64,000 bases of DNA from NCBI GenBank assembly GCA_037355855.1, contig CM074763.1, positions 3,596,001 to 3,660,000 on the forward strand, read 5' to 3'. Positions within the stretch are counted from its first letter, which is position 1. The number at the start of each line of letters is the position of its first letter. The stretch comes from Pseudo-nitzschia pungens (Eukaryota > Bacillariophyta > Bacillariophyceae > Bacillariales > Bacillariaceae). Below, in pieces: positions 7,732-17,573 of the stretch. Position numbers and translations under genes: made by a program. The notes beneath the pieces were generated by a model, which did no database searches, was not told the DNA's origin, and was given only the letters and a program-made list of their open reading frames with translations.

Positions 7732-10689
7732 ATGCCTCCCCCCCCGCCAGCTTCCAGGCGAAAACGGTCTACCTTGGCTAACACTCCTTCAAACAAACGC
7801 GCCTTTACGGGGACCCCTTCCCGCCGACCACCTGCTGGTTCCGTTCTTCAGGCTACTCCCTCTCCCCCTCCCTCTCCCCGTACAGCTAGGGATTCACTCC
7901 CTTCTGATGATGATATGTCCTTCACTTCTGCTGTGTCTACTGGTGCACTAGATGATGTTGATATGAGCACTGAGCAGTCAGGCACTGGGCATTCAGACAC
8001 AGGGCATTCAGGCAGTGGGCAGTCCGACAGTGGGACGTCTGACAGTGGGAAGTCCAACAGTGGGAAGCCCAACAGTGGAACTTCCAACAGTGGGACGTCC
8101 AACAGTGGGAAGCCCAACAGTGGAAAGTCCAACAGTGCGACGTCTAGGGATGGCCAGCCAGGCTCTGAGCCCTCAGACTCTAAGCACCCTCCTTCCAAGG
8201 TCTCTCCTTCCAAGTCTAGTCTGAAACAAGCTACTCTTGCATTTCTTTCTGACACACCGTCTGCAGAGCGACATGCCCTGCGCAAGAAAGCCCTGGCTGC
8301 TGCCAACAAAGCTCACTCAGATTCCTTCCTCTGGTGCTTCTACGGTAAGGGGCCTTTTACTGGTCGTGCTTCCATTCCCACCCCTATCCACACTCTTCGT
8401 AAAACTCCAGCAGGATCCCGGCTATGGACTGGGTGTCCTAGTCCCACTCACTTCTTCAGCAAGAAAGATGGGAATGACAAGAAATCCATCCATGATGTCT
8501 GTCAGTCTGCCATCCCTCCAGCATATGCTCAAGCTTTTCCTGCCAACCCTGAGTGGAGAACTGCTTCTGTGGAGTCCCTGGTTTCCCTTGCTTCTCTCTG
8601 CTTTCAAGCCTCTGCAGACTGGACCAAGCAACCTTCGGGCCATGCTCTGAAGAGATGTCTTATTGGTTTGGCCAAGATGTCTCCTGAGTGTTTTGATGAC
8701 CTGTATTGTGAAGGTAACCTTTTGCCCAGCACTGAAGGAAGAGTTTGGTTGGCAGCCAATCAGGTGCTTGGCTCCCACTGGTATTTCAAGAAGCGACCTC
8801 CTACACCTGCGCCAACTGCAGTTGATGATGCTTCCACTTCCAAATCAGTGTCCTTTCTTCCTGGTGGAGGTGATGCTACTGTCTTGTCCTCCTCTGCTGG
8901 GCATTTCCTCCAACGCCGAGGGGTTTGCTCCAGTGATTCTAGAGCTCCAGTGGATGTCACTGCTGGCACCAAGTGTTCTCATCGTTCTTATGTCACTCTG
9001 TCCCTTCCAAGGTTGATGTCACAACACCCTGGGGAACTATATGATGAGCTGCTCAAGTCTCTCAAGGAAGCTTTGGATCTTCTATGGACTGTTGACAAGC
9101 GCCTGGTGTTGTATGTTTTTCCCTCCAGAGCCAGGCTCAACCCCAAGGCCAAGCCTGTTACCAAGTTTTGGACGACACTTCCTGACAGGAAGACCTTGGA
9201 ATTGTATGTTGCTCAGCTCTGGCTTCGCAGTAGAACTGCTCCTCATCTACGCTTCTTTGTGGGCCACAGTGCTTCCCTGGAGAGACTCTTTTCAGCACAA
9301 TTGCTCCAGAGGCTCAGAGACCGTGACATGGACCTGAAATATGACCACATACAGGCCCCAGTTATTGTCACATGTGGCTTTCTCCTTGGATCTTACATGC
9401 AGAGTTTTGATCTTGACCACTACAACGAATTGCTTCAGACTCATCCCAGGTTTCAGGCATGTCCTATTGCTGTTATCAGGAAGAATATCAGCCTTGACAA
9501 CTCCAGAACTCCTGATCCCAATCCTGTTCAGGCTGCACATGTTTTGTGTGATGCTACAAAGCGCGCCCAAACTGTTAAGCTCCTCAAAGCCCAGTTCAAT
9601 CGGTGCAAACCTTCAGACATTGCCTCTCTCCCTGATGGTAAATTCTACAAGTTTATTGAGACAGCTACCAATCCTTCTGACAGACCTCTTCCCCCCTCCA
9701 AGCTCAAGACTGTTCGCCAGGCTAAGCACCGCCAAGCTAAATTTATTGAGAGCCATGAAACTGCTCCTGTTCTGGGGGTAGTTGATCTTGATCTTCCAGT
9801 TGACCTGGGCCAAGGGCTGGGTTTGAAGACACTGCGCAGTGTGCTTCTGGGTATCAGAACCCGTGACAATTGGTCATGGCCTCTTTTTCTTTCTGTCGAT
9901 ACCAGTTCATACCGAGGCGAGATCCTTGCTTTGTACAATATCACTACCAAGGCTGAAGCAATGGCCATGGTGTCTTTCCTGCCTATTATACTGGAAGCTC
10001 ATTATGGTTCTTGTGTTCGACAATGGTTCTCTTCTGAGTGCCTGACTGAAATGGAAGCCTACCATTGGGATGCTGCTGCCAATTGTGTTGTGGAAACTGA
10101 ACCTGCTGCAGATCCAATGCAGGATGACTCTCTTCCCTTTTTTGGTGATGGGGATGCAAGAGATTGGGAACTTGTTGATGATGACTTGTCAGTTGACCTT
10201 GCCCCAGACCTTACCTTTGATCTGGATCTGCACTTTAACCTCCAAGCTCGTGCTGACAGTGGTGGTGGTGGATTTGATGATTCTCAATCCATGGATACTT
10301 TAGCAACCGGTACTTCCAATCTCACTGATGTCCAGGCTTCAGCGCCTGCAGGTGGTGTTCCTACTGGAGGTGATTCTTCCAATGTTGCCAAGGCTGATGC
10401 CTCTCCTGGTATTCCTCCTGAAGTTCCCCCTGCAGTTCCTGACCCTCCCCAGAATGCCATGGCTGGTGACCTCCCTGTGGCCTCTCCTGATTCCTCAACT
10501 GCAGTTCCTGCTGCCGGTGGTGGGGAAGACGCAGCCTCTGCATTGAGGCTTGGAGTTGCTGCAATTGCATTCTCCTCCAGCCATGATGCTAGTGTCAGTG
10601 ATTTGAGCCATGCCAATGTTTCCACCAAATCAGCTCCGGCAACTCTTCCATCCCTGCGACAGACTGGGTTTCCTTCTGATCATGGTTAG
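7732..10689 (+). CDS. LINE1 ORF1 protein (985 aa)
   Basis: This is the first ORF of the LINE, by position an RNA-binding/packaging protein of the retrotransposition particle. I chose the ATG at 7732 (MPPPPPASRRKRSTL) because LINE2 has the equivalent MPPPP start; an upstream GTG is in frame but unlikely. Residues about 1-165 are Ser/Pro/Gly-rich and include a 15-bp tandem array (8017-8155) encoding SNSGK/SDSGT repeats. The rest is nearly identical to LINE2, with clusters such as FLWCFYGKGPF and CPSPTHFFSKKDG, and an acidic then Pro/Ala-rich tail. I recognise no RRM or CCHC motif. Its stop overlaps the ORF2 start. Confidence 0.88.
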   Translation: MPPPPPASRRKRSTLANTPSNKRAFTGTPSRRPPAGSVLQATPSPPPSPRTARDSLPSDDDMSFTSAVSTGALDDVDMSTEQSGTGHSDTGHSGSGQSDSGTSDSGKSNSGKPNSGTSNSGTSNSGKPNSGKSNSATSRDGQPGSEPSDSKHPPSKVSPSKSSLKQATLAFLSDTPSAERHALRKKALAAANKAHSDSFLWCFYGKGPFTGRASIPTPIHTLRKTPAGSRLWTGCPSPTHFFSKKDGNDKKSIHDVCQSAIPPAYAQAFPANPEWRTASVESLVSLASLCFQASADWTKQPSGHALKRCLIGLAKMSPECFDDLYCEGNLLPSTEGRVWLAANQVLGSHWYFKKRPPTPAPTAVDDASTSKSVSFLPGGGDATVLSSSAGHFLQRRGVCSSDSRAPVDVTAGTKCSHRSYVTLSLPRLMSQHPGELYDELLKSLKEALDLLWTVDKRLVLYVFPSRARLNPKAKPVTKFWTTLPDRKTLELYVAQLWLRSRTAPHLRFFVGHSASLERLFSAQLLQRLRDRDMDLKYDHIQAPVIVTCGFLLGSYMQSFDLDHYNELLQTHPRFQACPIAVIRKNISLDNSRTPDPNPVQAAHVLCDATKRAQTVKLLKAQFNRCKPSDIASLPDGKFYKFIETATNPSDRPLPPSKLKTVRQAKHRQAKFIESHETAPVLGVVDLDLPVDLGQGLGLKTLRSVLLGIRTRDNWSWPLFLSVDTSSYRGEILALYNITTKAEAMAMVSFLPIILEAHYGSCVRQWFSSECLTEMEAYHWDAAANCVVETEPAADPMQDDSLPFFGDGDARDWELVDDDLSVDLAPDLTFDLDLHFNLQARADSGGGGFDDSQSMDTLATGTSNLTDVQASAPAGGVPTGGDSSNVAKADASPGIPPEVPPAVPDPPQNAMAGDLPVASPDSSTAVPAAGGGEDAASALRLGVAAIAFSSSHDASVSDLSHANVSTKSAPATLPSLRQTGFPSDHG
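8017..8155 (+). repeat. 15-bp tandem repeat inside LINE1 ORF1
   Basis: About eight to nine units of the type AACAGTGGGAAGTCC encode SNSGK-like pentapeptides. Because 15 is a multiple of three, copy-number change keeps the frame. LINE2 has different repeats at this site. Confidence 0.85.
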
Positions 10690-13600
10690 CTCTTCTGGTA
10701 TGAGGTTTGATGGGATGCCTTCCACTCCAAATCCTATCAATGCTTCTACTGTTTCTCCCTTTTCCTCCTCCGCCTCTTCCCCTGTCTCTCAGTTTGTCCA
10801 ATTAACTCTTCATGGAGACTCTCTTGCTGCTAAGGATTCTGATAGTTTTGGACATCCTTTTCCCCAAGCTCCATCATCTAATTCCACCATCATCACCTTC
10901 CAAAACATTGGGCCTCAGCGTAGAGCTTCCTTTATGTCCATGTCCAAGCACAACTCCCGTCAATTTGTCAAGAGCAATGCCAGTGTGGCTCTTTTTGCTG
11001 AACATTGTTTGAATGAATCCAAACTCCTGCCATGTGATCTTTTCAATCGGCGCATGAAGAATATCAGTCCCTCAAGTTTTTCCTACCTTGCCAACAACAA
11101 GCATGAAGCTTCTGACTGTTCATGGCTTCAGCCTGGTGGTACAGGGTTTTCTATTGATCAACTGTTCAGTTCCCACAAGATTGCCCATGGGGCTGATCCT
11201 TCTGGTCTTGGGAGATGGTCCTTTGTCAAGTTTCAGGGCAGGGATGGTTACACTGTCACTATGTTTTCTGCTTACTGCCCTGTTGAAAATGACAGGGACC
11301 TTGGTTCCGTCTGGAATCAACAGTACCGATACTTTCAAGCAGCTGAAAATCTTTTCAGCCCCAACCCATGTATTCTCTTTCACAGGGATTTGACTGCTGC
11401 CCTTCAGGTCTGTCTGGGTGCAGGTGACCAGGTCATTCTTGGGATTGATCAAAATGCTGATGTTCGGACTGATGGCTTGTCTTTTGAGCTCAAGGCTCTT
11501 GGTTTCAGAGATGCCATTCTTACCCTTCATAGTCAGTCTTCGCCTCCTGCCACTCACAACCGCAACACTACCAGAACACCAATTGATGCCATTTGGGTCT
11601 CTGAGAATGTTGATGTTCTCAGGGCTGGGTATTGTCCCTTTGGTGGCGCCTATGGTATGGAATCGGACCACAGAATGCTTTGGATTGAAGTCTGTAATTG
11701 CAGCCTCATGGGCAAACACCTGCCACCTACCGTGAGCTTCTCTCATTCCAAACTCCAGTCCTCCCACCCTCATCTGCGCCAACGGTATTTCAAGCGTGTC
11801 AGGCACAGCTTTCTCAAGGCTGGAGTGTTTTCTCTCCAAGCTAAGCTGGAACACCTCCTGGCTCAGTTTCAGTCTGGGGATATTTCTGTGCGCGCTGCTC
11901 TCATCACCACATATGAAGTCCTCCATGAAACCTCCACCTCTCTCAGGCTCTCTGTTGAACAAAACCTTTGCCACACAAGAGCTGGTCTGGTTCCATGGTC
12001 CCCGAAGCTGCAAGTCTATCGTGATACAATTGACTTTTGGCGGCGTGTTGTTAAGCTGAGACAGGGTGTGTCCACCAGTCATACTGTTTTGAAAAGGCTG
12101 GCATGCAAGCTTTCTCTCTACAAAGGAGAACACTGTGATCTTTCCAGTGCTGTCCTCCACCTGAAACAAGCTTACAGGCAATACCGGGCAGTGAAAAAAT
12201 TGGCCCCCTCTTGGAGAGACTCCTTCAATCAAGGCCTGGTGGATGCACTTCTTGCTGAAGGCAAACCTCACAACCAGAATGCTTCCCAGATTCGTGCCCG
12301 GATGCGCAGGGAACGTCTTCACAGAGAGCTTGGCCTTGCTGCTAGGTCTATTCGGGGACGTGTCAACAAGTCAGCTGTCTTGCGAGCTATTGCAGTTGGC
12401 CCTGATGGTGCTGAACAGGTCTTGGAGTCCCAGTCCACTATGGTTCCAGCTATGGCTGAATCCAATGTCCGGCGTCAACAGCAGTGTCTTGGCACTCCTT
12501 CCATGACTCCCTCCTTCATTCAAGATTTTGGCTACCTCGGCACAGCCCATGCTTCTGCTCAAGTTCTTGATGGCACATATAATCCTCCTCCTGCCACTGA
12601 CAAATACCTGTCTGAATTTCTTTCTTGTCTCAAAGTCCCTGCCTCTATTCTGAGTTTGCCTCCCTTTGACTATTCAGTGTGTCCAGCTGACAATGCTGCT
12701 GCCTGGAAACACCAGAGGGAACGCACAGCAAGTGAACCTTCATGTTTGAGTTTTGCCCACCACAAGGCTTTTGCCCTGGATCCCCAGTTGAACCAGTTTG
12801 ACACTCTACTGAGATCAGTCCCATTGATTGTTGGCTTCTCTCCTTCTGCCTGGCAGGTCATCACGGATGTTGAGATATTCAAGAAACCTGGTGAATATAG
12901 AGTGGATAAGATGAGACTCATCCAGTTGATGTCTCCTGAGTTCCAAATCAACAACAAGATGATTGGCAGACGCATTCTTGCCCATGCTGAACGTGCCAAT
13001 GCAGTGGCGGTTGATCAACATGGAAGCAGGAAACACCACAAGGCCATCAACACCTGCTTGAACAAGAAGCTCATCTGTGATGTGTTGAGGCAGAAGCGCA
13101 GATCCGGTGCTGTTGCTATGAATGATGCCAAGGGCTGTTATGATAGAATCTCTCATCCCATTGCAGGTCTCACTCTCCAGAGCTTTGGTGTTCCTGCACA
13201 TGTGTGTGAAGTTCTTCTGTCTACTCTGCAACATGCTAAGCACCACATCAAAACTGGTTTTGGTCGGTCAGGTCCTGTGTATGGTGATGAACCTGTTCCT
13301 CTCAGTGGTTGTGGCCAAGGCAATGGTATTGGTCCAACTCTTTGGGCTTTGGTGTCAACCATTGTCTTCCGAATGATGCAACAGGCTGGGCATGGTGTCC
13401 ATCTTATCACTTCTTTGTCACTGCAACTGGTTTCTCTTGTGGGTTTTGCCTTTGTGGATGACACAGATTTGTTTTGTGCTGGCTCTGATTCCTCAACATC
13501 TGGTGAAGAATTAGCTGTTGACTTTCAGGAAGCTCTTGACCGGTGGGCTGGTGGGATTATTGCCACTGGTGGTGCTATTGAACCTGCCAAATCCTTCTGT

Positions 13601-16522
13601 TATTTGATTGATTTCAAATGGAATGGATCCGGTTGGGACTATCGCTCAATTGCTGACATGCCTGGTGACTTCTCCGTTGCCGACAAAAATGGCAATCGAG
13701 CTACCCTGGATCGTTTTGAAGTTGACCATGCTGACAAGACTCTTGGGGTTTTTATCTCCATGGATGGCAATGAGGAAGCACAGATTGCTCATATGAAGTC
13801 ACAGTCTCAGTCTTTTGGCACCCAACTCAAGGCTTCCAAGTGTGAGAAGCGCGCATCCCTCTACACATTCAAGTATTCTTTCATGAAGTCTGTTGAATAC
13901 CCCATGCCTGTCACGCAACTTGATGAGGCCACTTGGACTAAGATAATTCACCCAGCTCTTGTTCCTGTGCTGAATAAAGCAGGGATGTCACGGACATTTC
14001 CTAGACATGTGTTCTATGGTCCTTCCCTCTATCAAGGCTTTGGTTTCATCCATCCATACCTCCTCCAAGAGTTTAGTCATATTGCCACCCTCTTTCAGGA
14101 ATCTGTCAGGTCCTCACAAACTGGTAGGATTCTCAGGCTAACTGCTGAGTCTCTCCGGCTTGAACTTGGACTTCCTCTCCATCTTGGTGTCACACCATAT
14201 CATCCTTTTGCTTCCTACGTCACTCCCTGCTGGTACAAACATGTGTGGAAGTTTTTCTCTGTTCACCCTGTGAGCTTGTTTGAAGACTTCCCAGACCTAC
14301 CACTGTTACGTTCCAATGACTGTTATCTCATGCAAGCCTTTGTCAACTCTGGCTTCAGAGGTGCTGACTTGTCCCTCTTGAATCACATGCGCATGTCACT
14401 CAAGGCTATCTCCCTTGCTGACATTTGTACTCCAGATGGAAAGAGACTCTCTCCCATGGCTTTCCAGCTGACATCCTCCAATCACTTGAGGGATCATCTT
14501 GACTGGCCGAGATGTCCTCCATCTTGGCCTCCAGCAGCAAAGCGCTTTTGGACTAAGGCACTTCAGACCTGTTTTCTTCCCCCTTGTCCACCCCCTGCAG
14601 CCAGGGCACTGGCTCCTTCTTTTCATCTTGGGCCTTGGCTCTCTCCCCAGACAGCTTCTCTTTGGCCTTGGTTTTTGTCTCCATCCACCAACAGAATATT
14701 CTTCAAAACTTCTACTGGCTGGACTGTGAGCACCTCCCAGGGCAGGGGCAGATACAGGGTCACTGCTGAAATCCTTTCTGACAAACCAGCCTGCGCTGAT
14801 GTGCTTGTCTGCCCTGTTATCTGTGGCCAAGTTGTTCGAGTGGTTGGGTCCTCAGCCTTTGTTTCCGAACCTCCTGACATGGATCCTCTGGAGTACAATC
14901 CATATGATTCTCTTCCAGACTCCCCAGTAGATGCCTTTGATGCACTCTGTGAGTCTCCAAGGGTACTTCTCCACAAATATTCTCTACCACAGGCTGGCTG
15001 TCAACACCTTGTTGATGCTATCCAGAGTGGTATTGCCAGTGCTGTCTGTGATGGGTCATTTGATCCGGACCTTCTCAGAGGAACTTCTGCATTCATTTTG
15101 TCACCCAATACCTCCACCAAGACTGCTTCATTGTTCCTCACTGGCTGTAATTTTGTCAGTGGATCCCCTGAGGATCAGTCATCCTACAGGAGTGAACTGG
15201 CGGGTATCATTGGAGTTCTCACCTGTTGCACTGCTCTGGTGAATCTTTTTGATATTGCTTCTGGCTCTATCACTATTGCTCTGGATGGTGACACAGCTCT
15301 CAAACAGGCTCAGGGATCTTGGCCTTTGGTTATTTCCCAGAAGTCTTTTGACTATGTTTATGTCATCAGAAACATGATTTCTGCCCTGCCAATCTCTGTG
15401 CACTTTCAGTGGGTTCAGGGCCATCAAGCTGGAATCTTTCTTGATTGGTGGGCCCTTCGCAATCATCAGGTTGACAGCATGGCAAAGGCCTTTCTCTCTG
15501 TTCATAGAGCTTCGGCCCATCACTATCCCAGACTTGTGTTTGAGCCTTGGGCATTTTCTCTCAATGGATGCAAGTGTTCAAGGTTTGATCAGAATGCTCT
15601 GCATGTTGCCATTTCTGGTCCTCCTCTTCTTCAATACTGGCAGACCCACCATGATATTCCCATTCCACAACCTGTTTTGAGTTCCATCCATTGGTGTGCC
15701 CATCTGTCTGCCTTCAAGCGATTACCTCCTGGCATGCAACGGTGGTTTGTCAAATTTGCTTCTGGATGCATTGGTGTTGGCAACCAACTACTTCACTACC
15801 AGTATCAGGATCACTCCCGGTGCCCATTGTGTGATGCAGACAACGAGAAGGTCTCTCATGTGCTCTCCTGCAAGGACACTGGGGCAGTACAGCACAGTGT
15901 GTCAGCTTTCAAGGGACCACTGCAGAAGAGGCTTGAAGTTGAACAAACTGATCCATCATTGGTTGTTGCCATTGTGGATCTTCTCACCAGAGTTCGGAAG
16001 GGCCAGACCATTTATCCATCATCCTACTCACTTGCAATTGCGTCTGCTGTCAGGGCACAGAGGACTATTGGCTGGCACAACTGGCTTCTTGGTAGGTGGT
16101 CTCCTCGCTGGTATCAAATCCAGGCTGATTACTACTCCCACATTGGAAGCAAGCGCTCTCCCAAACGTTGGGCTACAGCTATCATCCATCAGTTCTTTCT
16201 TACCTCCTGGGATCTTTGGACTTATAGGAATGAACGACTCCATGGTCCTGGGGGTACCCTGGATGCTGAACAACACCAATCTCTTGATGCTTCCATCACT
16301 TCAGAATTGGCAATTGGTGCAGCTGGTGCACTTCCCCAGTCACACTCCCTGTTACAAACCCCTTTCCACGTCCTACAAGGTTACACCCTGACTGCCAAGC
16401 GGCAGTGGCTTGCAACCATCCACCTTGCAAGGAAGCAGTATGCAGCGCCTGTCCCACCAGTGCAGCCATACCAACAAGAGGCTGCTCTTCTCAGAGCCTG
16501 GCTTACTGGACCTCAGGGTTGA
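10682..16522 (+). CDS. LINE1 ORF2 polyprotein: APE endonuclease, RT, RNase H
   Basis: This encodes the enzyme that nicks the target and copies the element RNA (target-primed reverse transcription). The first ATG overlapping the ORF1 stop is at 10682, giving about 1946 aa; the frame is open further upstream. The order is an APE-type endonuclease with FAEHCLNES, a D-x-N segment (LGIDQNADV) and ESDHRMLWIEV (about 10895-11690). Next is RT with NDAKGCYDRISHP, GQGNGIGPTLW and the catalytic FVDD (13451-13462). RNase H follows, with CDGSFDP, YRSELAG, ALDGDTAL and WVQGHQ (about 15040-15500). A Cys/His tail CPLCDADNEKVSHVLSC (about 15820) closes the protein. All catalytic motifs look intact and no stop interrupts the frame. 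Confidence 0.95.
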   Translation: MVSSSGMRFDGMPSTPNPINASTVSPFSSSASSPVSQFVQLTLHGDSLAAKDSDSFGHPFPQAPSSNSTIITFQNIGPQRRASFMSMSKHNSRQFVKSNASVALFAEHCLNESKLLPCDLFNRRMKNISPSSFSYLANNKHEASDCSWLQPGGTGFSIDQLFSSHKIAHGADPSGLGRWSFVKFQGRDGYTVTMFSAYCPVENDRDLGSVWNQQYRYFQAAENLFSPNPCILFHRDLTAALQVCLGAGDQVILGIDQNADVRTDGLSFELKALGFRDAILTLHSQSSPPATHNRNTTRTPIDAIWVSENVDVLRAGYCPFGGAYGMESDHRMLWIEVCNCSLMGKHLPPTVSFSHSKLQSSHPHLRQRYFKRVRHSFLKAGVFSLQAKLEHLLAQFQSGDISVRAALITTYEVLHETSTSLRLSVEQNLCHTRAGLVPWSPKLQVYRDTIDFWRRVVKLRQGVSTSHTVLKRLACKLSLYKGEHCDLSSAVLHLKQAYRQYRAVKKLAPSWRDSFNQGLVDALLAEGKPHNQNASQIRARMRRERLHRELGLAARSIRGRVNKSAVLRAIAVGPDGAEQVLESQSTMVPAMAESNVRRQQQCLGTPSMTPSFIQDFGYLGTAHASAQVLDGTYNPPPATDKYLSEFLSCLKVPASILSLPPFDYSVCPADNAAAWKHQRERTASEPSCLSFAHHKAFALDPQLNQFDTLLRSVPLIVGFSPSAWQVITDVEIFKKPGEYRVDKMRLIQLMSPEFQINNKMIGRRILAHAERANAVAVDQHGSRKHHKAINTCLNKKLICDVLRQKRRSGAVAMNDAKGCYDRISHPIAGLTLQSFGVPAHVCEVLLSTLQHAKHHIKTGFGRSGPVYGDEPVPLSGCGQGNGIGPTLWALVSTIVFRMMQQAGHGVHLITSLSLQLVSLVGFAFVDDTDLFCAGSDSSTSGEELAVDFQEALDRWAGGIIATGGAIEPAKSFCYLIDFKWNGSGWDYRSIADMPGDFSVADKNGNRATLDRFEVDHADKTLGVFISMDGNEEAQIAHMKSQSQSFGTQLKASKCEKRASLYTFKYSFMKSVEYPMPVTQLDEATWTKIIHPALVPVLNKAGMSRTFPRHVFYGPSLYQGFGFIHPYLLQEFSHIATLFQESVRSSQTGRILRLTAESLRLELGLPLHLGVTPYHPFASYVTPCWYKHVWKFFSVHPVSLFEDFPDLPLLRSNDCYLMQAFVNSGFRGADLSLLNHMRMSLKAISLADICTPDGKRLSPMAFQLTSSNHLRDHLDWPRCPPSWPPAAKRFWTKALQTCFLPPCPPPAARALAPSFHLGPWLSPQTASLWPWFLSPSTNRIFFKTSTGWTVSTSQGRGRYRVTAEILSDKPACADVLVCPVICGQVVRVVGSSAFVSEPPDMDPLEYNPYDSLPDSPVDAFDALCESPRVLLHKYSLPQAGCQHLVDAIQSGIASAVCDGSFDPDLLRGTSAFILSPNTSTKTASLFLTGCNFVSGSPEDQSSYRSELAGIIGVLTCCTALVNLFDIASGSITIALDGDTALKQAQGSWPLVISQKSFDYVYVIRNMISALPISVHFQWVQGHQAGIFLDWWALRNHQVDSMAKAFLSVHRASAHHYPRLVFEPWAFSLNGCKCSRFDQNALHVAISGPPLLQYWQTHHDIPIPQPVLSSIHWCAHLSAFKRLPPGMQRWFVKFASGCIGVGNQLLHYQYQDHSRCPLCDADNEKVSHVLSCKDTGAVQHSVSAFKGPLQKRLEVEQTDPSLVVAIVDLLTRVRKGQTIYPSSYSLAIASAVRAQRTIGWHNWLLGRWSPRWYQIQADYYSHIGSKRSPKRWATAIIHQFFLTSWDLWTYRNERLHGPGGTLDAEQHQSLDASITSELAIGAAGALPQSHSLLQTPFHVLQGYTLTAKRQWLATIHLARKQYAAPVPPVQPYQQEAALLRAWLTGPQG

Positions 16523-16820
16523 TTACACTTTGTACCTTGGTTTTGTCTTCTGTTCCTGCTTCTTATCCTGTCCCATCCCTTTTGATACTGGATCTTATCC
16601 CAATATCTTCATTCCCATTTCACTTTCTCTCAAGTCCCTCTTTTGTGGGACTTGTTTGTCCTTCCCCTGCTTGATGTTCAAGGTTTGTTTGAAAATTTGT
16701 CGTTCTGCCACTTGGGGTCCTGACTCTATGATGGAGGCGACGTTAAAGTCTGGTTACAGACTGAGTAATTTAGTTTCACCTTTGGTGATTAAAGTTATTT
16801 AAATACGTATATTATTATTA
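16523..16820 (+). other. LINE1 3' UTR with (ATT)n tail
   Basis: About 300 bp, almost identical to 41935-42240 of LINE2, ending in a short ATT repeat (16811-16820). A conserved 3' end plus a simple-repeat tail is what the element's RT recognises in many LINEs. No coding potential is seen. Confidence 0.85.
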
Positions 16821-16837
16821 ATGGCTTGTTCAAATCC
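16821..16837. repeat. LINE1 target site duplication (right)
   Basis: Repeats 5618-5634 exactly and is followed by the continuation of gypsy A gag. Confidence 0.93.
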
Positions 16838-17163
16838 ACCAATCTCATCTTGTTCATACTGGAGTTCCTCTGGGTTCAGGGGATCTTGTATCATGTTGTT
16901 CCACTTGCTCTGCGCATCTGTGGTGAGGCATCGACTGAAGTGAGGGAGATATTTGGCAATAGGAACCTGCATGAGTTTTGCGGCATTTCAAAATAATTCC
17001 TCCACAAAGAGCAGTTCTTGTCTTCTAGTCCTCCTTTCTCTGTGAAAAGAGGGACCTTCATGCTATCGGTGTTGCCCTCGGCGTCGATGTTGTACGGTGT
17101 GAAGAGCTTGGGCTTGGTTGGGTCAAAGGAGCTCTTGTAAGCAATTGGTGAGATGCCGGCCAT
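16838..17163 (-). pseudogene. gypsy A Gag, N-terminal part
   Basis: The minus strand begins MAGISPIAYKSSFDPTKPKL at the ATG 17163-17161; the frame is open upstream only from a TTG. After about 60 codons a one-base slip near 16985 moves the reading to AKLMQVPIAKYLPHFSRCL, then SKWNNMIQDPLNPEELQYEQ and EQDEIGGFEQA. LINE1 interrupts at this point, and Gag resumes as ILDFTKFYCNAKD at 5634. The logic is Gag matrix/capsid by position, not by a recognised domain. Confidence 0.8.
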
Positions 17164-17280
17164 GTTGCTTCTTGCTTGTCGGGGATACAAGGTGCTCCTG
17201 TTGTTGAGGATAAGGGGGTTTGTTTGATTGTTTTTTGGTTTCAGTACTGAATTCTACTGTTTTCCTATGTCGAAGATAAA

Positions 17281-17292
17281 CAGTAATTACTG
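17281..17292 (-). promoter_or_regulatory. gypsy A palindrome CAGTAATTACTG at the primer-binding position
   Basis: The 12-nt palindrome abuts the inner end of the gypsy A 5' LTR and is identical to the one at 1719-1730, although most of the surrounding leader has diverged. This conservation suggests function in reverse-transcription priming (inference). Confidence 0.55.
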
Positions 17293-17571
17293 TGTTACAC
17301 TCTAAAGTAGAAAATTTGGAGTAGTATGAAAATTGTGACTAATATTTCAACTCTTAAGAGAGCTTTTCAGTTTTCGTGTGAACGTTTGAATATTCGCAAG
17401 CATGCCTTGCCACTATTTGAATAACGGCACACATGCATTGCTGAACTGTCCGGCGTACAGTTTGAATTATTTCCAAACACCGGTCAGTTCTTATATTTAG
17501 GCCCCGGGCGGCTTGTATGTGGGATTCGGTTAATTATTTAATCGTGGTTGATGCTACGCTAGCATGTCACA
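17293..17571 (-). repeat. 5' LTR of gypsy A
   Basis: On the minus strand it starts TGTGACATGC and ends TTTAGAGTGTAACA, matching the TGTAACATG...GAGTGTTACA ends of the LTR at 1419-1718. The middle is strongly diverged. The partner 3' LTR is outside the window, so the outer edge is inferred from the terminal bases. Confidence 0.65.
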
Positions 17572-17573
17572 AG

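Larger units (their letters stand above)
5635..16820 (+). mobile_element. Full-length LINE (LINE1), non-LTR retrotransposon
   Basis: This is an 11.2-kb plus-strand element with a 5' UTR of about 2.1 kb, ORF1, an overlapping ORF2 (APE endonuclease, RT, RNase H, Cys/His tail), a 3' UTR of about 300 bp and an (ATT)n tail, flanked by a 17-bp duplication. It starts ACAATTTTGCGACGCGCG, exactly as LINE2 does at 30054, so both copies are full length. Both long ORFs are open here, unlike LINE2, so this copy may encode functional proteins. The clade cannot be set by eye. RNase H plus APE suggests an I/L1-like or Ambal-like lineage. Confidence 0.95.
1..17571 (-). mobile_element. Ty3/gypsy element 'gypsy A', decayed and split by two insertions
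   Basis: Read on the minus strand from right to left, the pieces assemble as 5' LTR (17293-17571), gag start (to 16838), gag continuation (from 5634), protease, and RT/RNase H running off position 1. The reading resumes correctly across both insertions: gag across LINE1 and the protease-to-RT linker across the 2.4-kb LTR element. The order Gag-PR-RT-RH is that of the Ty3/gypsy superfamily. Integrase and the 3' LTR would lie left of the window. Several stops, frameshifts and a mutated catalytic Asp show that this copy is dead. It is the oldest host layer of the left nest. Confidence 0.88.

Noticed and set aside
11120..12322. 400-codon minus-strand frame opposite LINE1 ORF2
   Set aside because: Shadow of the APE endonuclease coding region. 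The LINE2 equivalent is broken into shorter frames and no motif is seen.
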